A stretch of DNA of 8,711 nt from JBBRUG01 sp038247995. Its GTDB lineage: Bacteria > Chloroflexota > Chloroflexia > Chloroflexales > Chloroflexaceae. Shown in pieces: positions 6,858 to 8,711 of this stretch. A program made the position numbers and the translations under genes. The stretch lies in NCBI GenBank assembly GCA_038247995.1, contig JBBRUG010000266.1, positions 1 through 8,711 of the forward strand. Direction: 5' to 3'. The notes beneath the pieces are model-generated. The model was given only the letters and a program-made list of their open reading frames with translations. It did not search any database and was not told the DNA's origin. Positions within the stretch are counted from its first letter, which is position 1, and every line of letters starts with the position of its first letter.

Positions 6858-7691
6858 ATGTCCACACCTGAAACAACCATCGCCGAATGGGCCGCGCGCC
6901 CCGGACGCCATATCGTGAACCTGAGCGGCGGCAAAGACAGCACCGCGCTAGCGATTTTTATGCGCGGCAAAATCCCCCAGGTCGAATACCTTTTCTGCGA
7001 CACGCACAAAGAACTGCCCGAAACCTACGAATACCTGGATCGGCTGGCGGCATATTTACAGCGCCCGATCATCAAACTGAACGCCCAACGCGGCTTCGAC
7101 CACTGGCTCGACATGTACGGCGGCATGCTGCCCTCGGCGCAGGTGCGCTGGTGTACGCGCAAGCTCAAGATCGAACCGTTTGAAGCCTACATCGGCACGG
7201 AAACCGTCTGGAGCTATGTAGGCATCCGCGCCGACGAAGCGCGCAGCGGCTACGTCTCGACCAAACCGAACATCCACCCGATCTTCCCGTTCAAAGAGTT
7301 CGGCCTGACGATTGCCGACGTGGAGCGCCTGCTTGAAGAAAGCGGGCTGGGCCTGCCGACCTATTACGAGTGGCGCCAGCGCAGCGGTTGCTATTTTTGC
7401 TTCTACCAGCGCAGCGGCGAGTGGGTGGGCCTGAAAGAACGCCACCCGGAACTGTATGAACTGGCGCAGACCTACGAAACCGAGCGCGGCGGCGAGCGCT
7501 TCACCTGGCGCCAGCGCGAAAGCCTGGCCGAATTGGATCGCCCCGAGCGAACCGCCCAGATCAAGCGCGAACACCTGATTCGCCTCGAAACCGAACGCAA
7601 ACAGCGCCCGAACCGCTCGCTGATCGACCTGGTCGGCGCCGCCCTTGATGCCGACGACGACGAGCAGGGGTGCGACATCTGCCATTTGTAA
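6858..7691 (+). CDS. brxP: PAPS reductase/DndC-like ATP-pyrophosphatase (BrxP type)
   Basis: This is a 277-residue PP-loop enzyme. The nucleotide loop is 'NLSGGKDSTAL' with SGGKDS at 23-28. 'FCDTHKELPETYEYL' (46-60), 'RWCTRKLKIEPF' (97-108) and 'GIRADEARSG' (122-131) are features shared by PAPS reductases and DndC. Cysteines C99, C178 and C181 ('GCYFC'), and a C-terminal CxxC (C272, C275) could hold an iron-sulfur cluster. In DndC such a cluster supports sulfur insertion into the DNA backbone; in type 4 BREX a protein of this class (BrxP) replaces the methyltransferase. That this enzyme modifies DNA here is inference. The start at 6858 has aagggga upstream and directly precedes the fold; the frame back to 6669 reads through hairpins and brxC. 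A metabolic CysH role is less likely, since no sulfate-assimilation gene is nearby. Confidence 0.85.
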   Translation: MSTPETTIAEWAARPGRHIVNLSGGKDSTALAIFMRGKIPQVEYLFCDTHKELPETYEYLDRLAAYLQRPIIKLNAQRGFDHWLDMYGGMLPSAQVRWCTRKLKIEPFEAYIGTETVWSYVGIRADEARSGYVSTKPNIHPIFPFKEFGLTIADVERLLEESGLGLPTYYEWRQRSGCYFCFYQRSGEWVGLKERHPELYELAQTYETERGGERFTWRQRESLAELDRPERTAQIKREHLIRLETERKQRPNRSLIDLVGAALDADDDEQGCDICHL

Positions 7692-7705
7692 GAGGAGGAG
7701 TGTGC

Positions 7706-8518
7706 ATGCGATCAATCGCTTTCCACCAAAAGTTTAAACTCGACCGCGAACGGCTCGCTACGTTGCTTCGTTATATGACAGAGCAACCGATTGCCTCAAA
7801 AAAAGGGGCGGCTGTCTATATGGGAGTTGGGGAGCCAGCAGCGGAAGGTTGTATAGGTTGGTTAATCAAAACCAGCTTAGTTACACCTAGAGATAAAGGC
7901 TATGAATTAACTCCTCTCGGTGAGCTTATAGCCAACCACGATCCTGAACTGTCGCAGCAGAATACTCTTTGGCTGATGCACTATTACCTTATTACGGAGC
8001 ATAATGAACGTTCCGAAGTATGGTATCGCGCTTTTAATGAGTTTTTCAATCCCGGTATTTCAATTGAACGCAGTTCTTTGTTGACCTACATAGAACGTTC
8101 ACTTGAAGGTACGTCAACTAACAAATTGGGGTTGAGCGATGATTGTAACCAGTTTTGGAAATGTTATCTTGATCCTGCCTCGCTTGGCAAGCTCAATCTT
8201 GTCCAAGAAGACAAACAAAAAACGTACACTTTTAATCTCAGTATCCCCCCCGATACCGCTATCTTTGCTTTTACACTTTTCGACGCCTGGCAACGCCGGT
8301 TCTCCCATGTAGACACTTTGCGTATTTCACAAATTTGTGAAGAACCAGAGTTTTCCGGAAAAGTTTTTGTTGCCCATCGCGATCAAGTCGTGCAGATGCT
8401 CCAAAACCTTCAAAGTCTCGGCATGGTTAACATTATCGACTCGCAGCACGAGCCGGTAACGCGTCGCTATCGCGATGATCCTTATCAAATTCTTACAAAC
8501 TTTTACACGGCGCTATGA
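7706..8518 (+). CDS. Second, divergent DUF4007-like protein
   Basis: This is a 270-residue soluble protein. It keeps the DUF4007 plan of the first operon gene at low identity: 'FHQKFKLDRERLATLLRYM' at 6-24 in place of the FSGHETF block, 'YMGVGEPAAEGCIGWL' at 38-53 matching LGVGKNMAQSIRFW, 'YELTPLGELI' at 66-75, 'NTLWLMHYYLI' at 86-96 matching SRWLLHW, and a final 'FSGKVFVAHRDQVVQMLQNL' matching SPGRIFRLDEDALLTRLLHF. The histidine of FSGHETF is not kept in place. The ATG follows a very strong ribosome site (aggaggag at 7693-7700) 14 bases after brxP, and its end overlaps the next gene as ATGA. GC in sampled stretches is only about 38-50%, far below the two genes upstream. This suggests a separate origin or a later insertion. 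It may partner the first DUF4007 protein or specify a target; function is unknown. Confidence 0.72.
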   Translation: MRSIAFHQKFKLDRERLATLLRYMTEQPIASKKGAAVYMGVGEPAAEGCIGWLIKTSLVTPRDKGYELTPLGELIANHDPELSQQNTLWLMHYYLITEHNERSEVWYRAFNEFFNPGISIERSSLLTYIERSLEGTSTNKLGLSDDCNQFWKCYLDPASLGKLNLVQEDKQKTYTFNLSIPPDTAIFAFTLFDAWQRRFSHVDTLRISQICEEPEFSGKVFVAHRDQVVQMLQNLQSLGMVNIIDSQHEPVTRRYRDDPYQILTNFYTAL

Positions 8519-8711
8519 GTGATTTACCTGCCAGAGCTAGCCAACGCTTTATAGAATGCTGCATCACCGAGCCACGTTATCGTGTGGCATGGCTTGTTGG
8601 AACACCTCAACGCAGCCGTAAAACCTTACTTGCTAAGCAATTATGTACACAAAACGGCTGGCACTATCTCGATTACACGCTCACGCCAGGTTACCTTGAT
8701 CGGCTGGTGGA
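8515..8711 (+). CDS. Partial protein with degenerate P-loop, possibly BrxF-like
   Basis: This begins at the ATG of an ATGA overlap with the preceding gene and runs off the right edge; 65 residues are visible. 'YRVAWLVGTPQRSRKTLLAKQL' (residues 22-43) looks like a strand, P-loop and helix, but departs from GxxxxGK(S/T): the glycine before lysine is arginine, and there is one extra residue between the first glycine and K36-T37. The following 'GWHYLDYTL' would be the next strand. A small P-loop protein beside brxC recalls BrxF of type 3 BREX, though the visible part is too short to be sure. GC stays near 48%, as in the gene before, so the two probably arrived together. A different AAA-like protein is possible. 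Confidence 0.5.
   Translation, partial: MSDLPARASQRFIECCITEPRYRVAWLVGTPQRSRKTLLAKQLCTQNGWHYLDYTLTPGYLDRLV

Noticed and set aside
1..8711. Transposase, integrase, tRNA or attachment site that would explain transfer
   Set aside because: I saw none in the window on either strand. The composition break at 7706 is the only sign of mixed origin.

Overview
The window comes from a GC-rich bacterium. Hand counts of 60-base stretches in the large central gene give about 67-72% GC. Intergenic DNA is rich in short perfect palindromes and heptamer repeats. Together with a sugar-type ABC binding protein this would fit Chloroflexota, but that is a guess from general character and is not proven by any marker gene.

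Layout: (1) bases 1-369 are the end of an UgpB-like solute-binding lipoprotein gene, followed by a strong hairpin (376-411) between convergent genes. (2) On the minus strand, 444-1613 encodes an Mrr-type nuclease with a helix-turn-helix and an unassigned C-terminal domain. Then comes a repeat-bearing gap, and a small XRE-family regulator at 1868-2149. (3) A 200-base divergent control region (2150-2349) holds three inverted repeats and a plausible extended -10 promoter. (4) A plus-strand operon runs from 2350 off the right edge: a DUF4007 protein, a very large BrxC/PglY-type ATPase, a PAPS-reductase/DndC-like enzyme (BrxP type), a second, divergent DUF4007-like protein, and the start of a protein with a degenerate P-loop that may be BrxF-like.

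The operon is best read as the left part of a phage-defence locus related to type 4 BREX. In that type, a PAPS-reductase-like protein (BrxP) stands in place of the PglX methyltransferase and works with BrxC, PglZ and BrxL. PglZ and BrxL are not in the window and would be expected to the right. Two DUF4007-type proteins bracketing brxC-brxP, plus an additional small P-loop-like protein, is not the textbook four-gene layout. It is the most likely place for new biology. The genes are tightly packed (8-base overlap, 14-base gap, ATGA overlap) apart from one 148-base gap filled with hairpins. GC content falls to roughly 38-50% exactly at the second DUF4007 gene, suggesting the operon was assembled from parts of different origin.

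The XRE regulator is divergent from the operon. Its own start codon lies in the loop of a perfect 14-base inverted repeat. A pair of TCCCATAG-containing palindromes lies in the intergenic region, one directly over the spacer of the candidate operon promoter. This suggests, by inference, that the regulator controls both itself and the defence operon.
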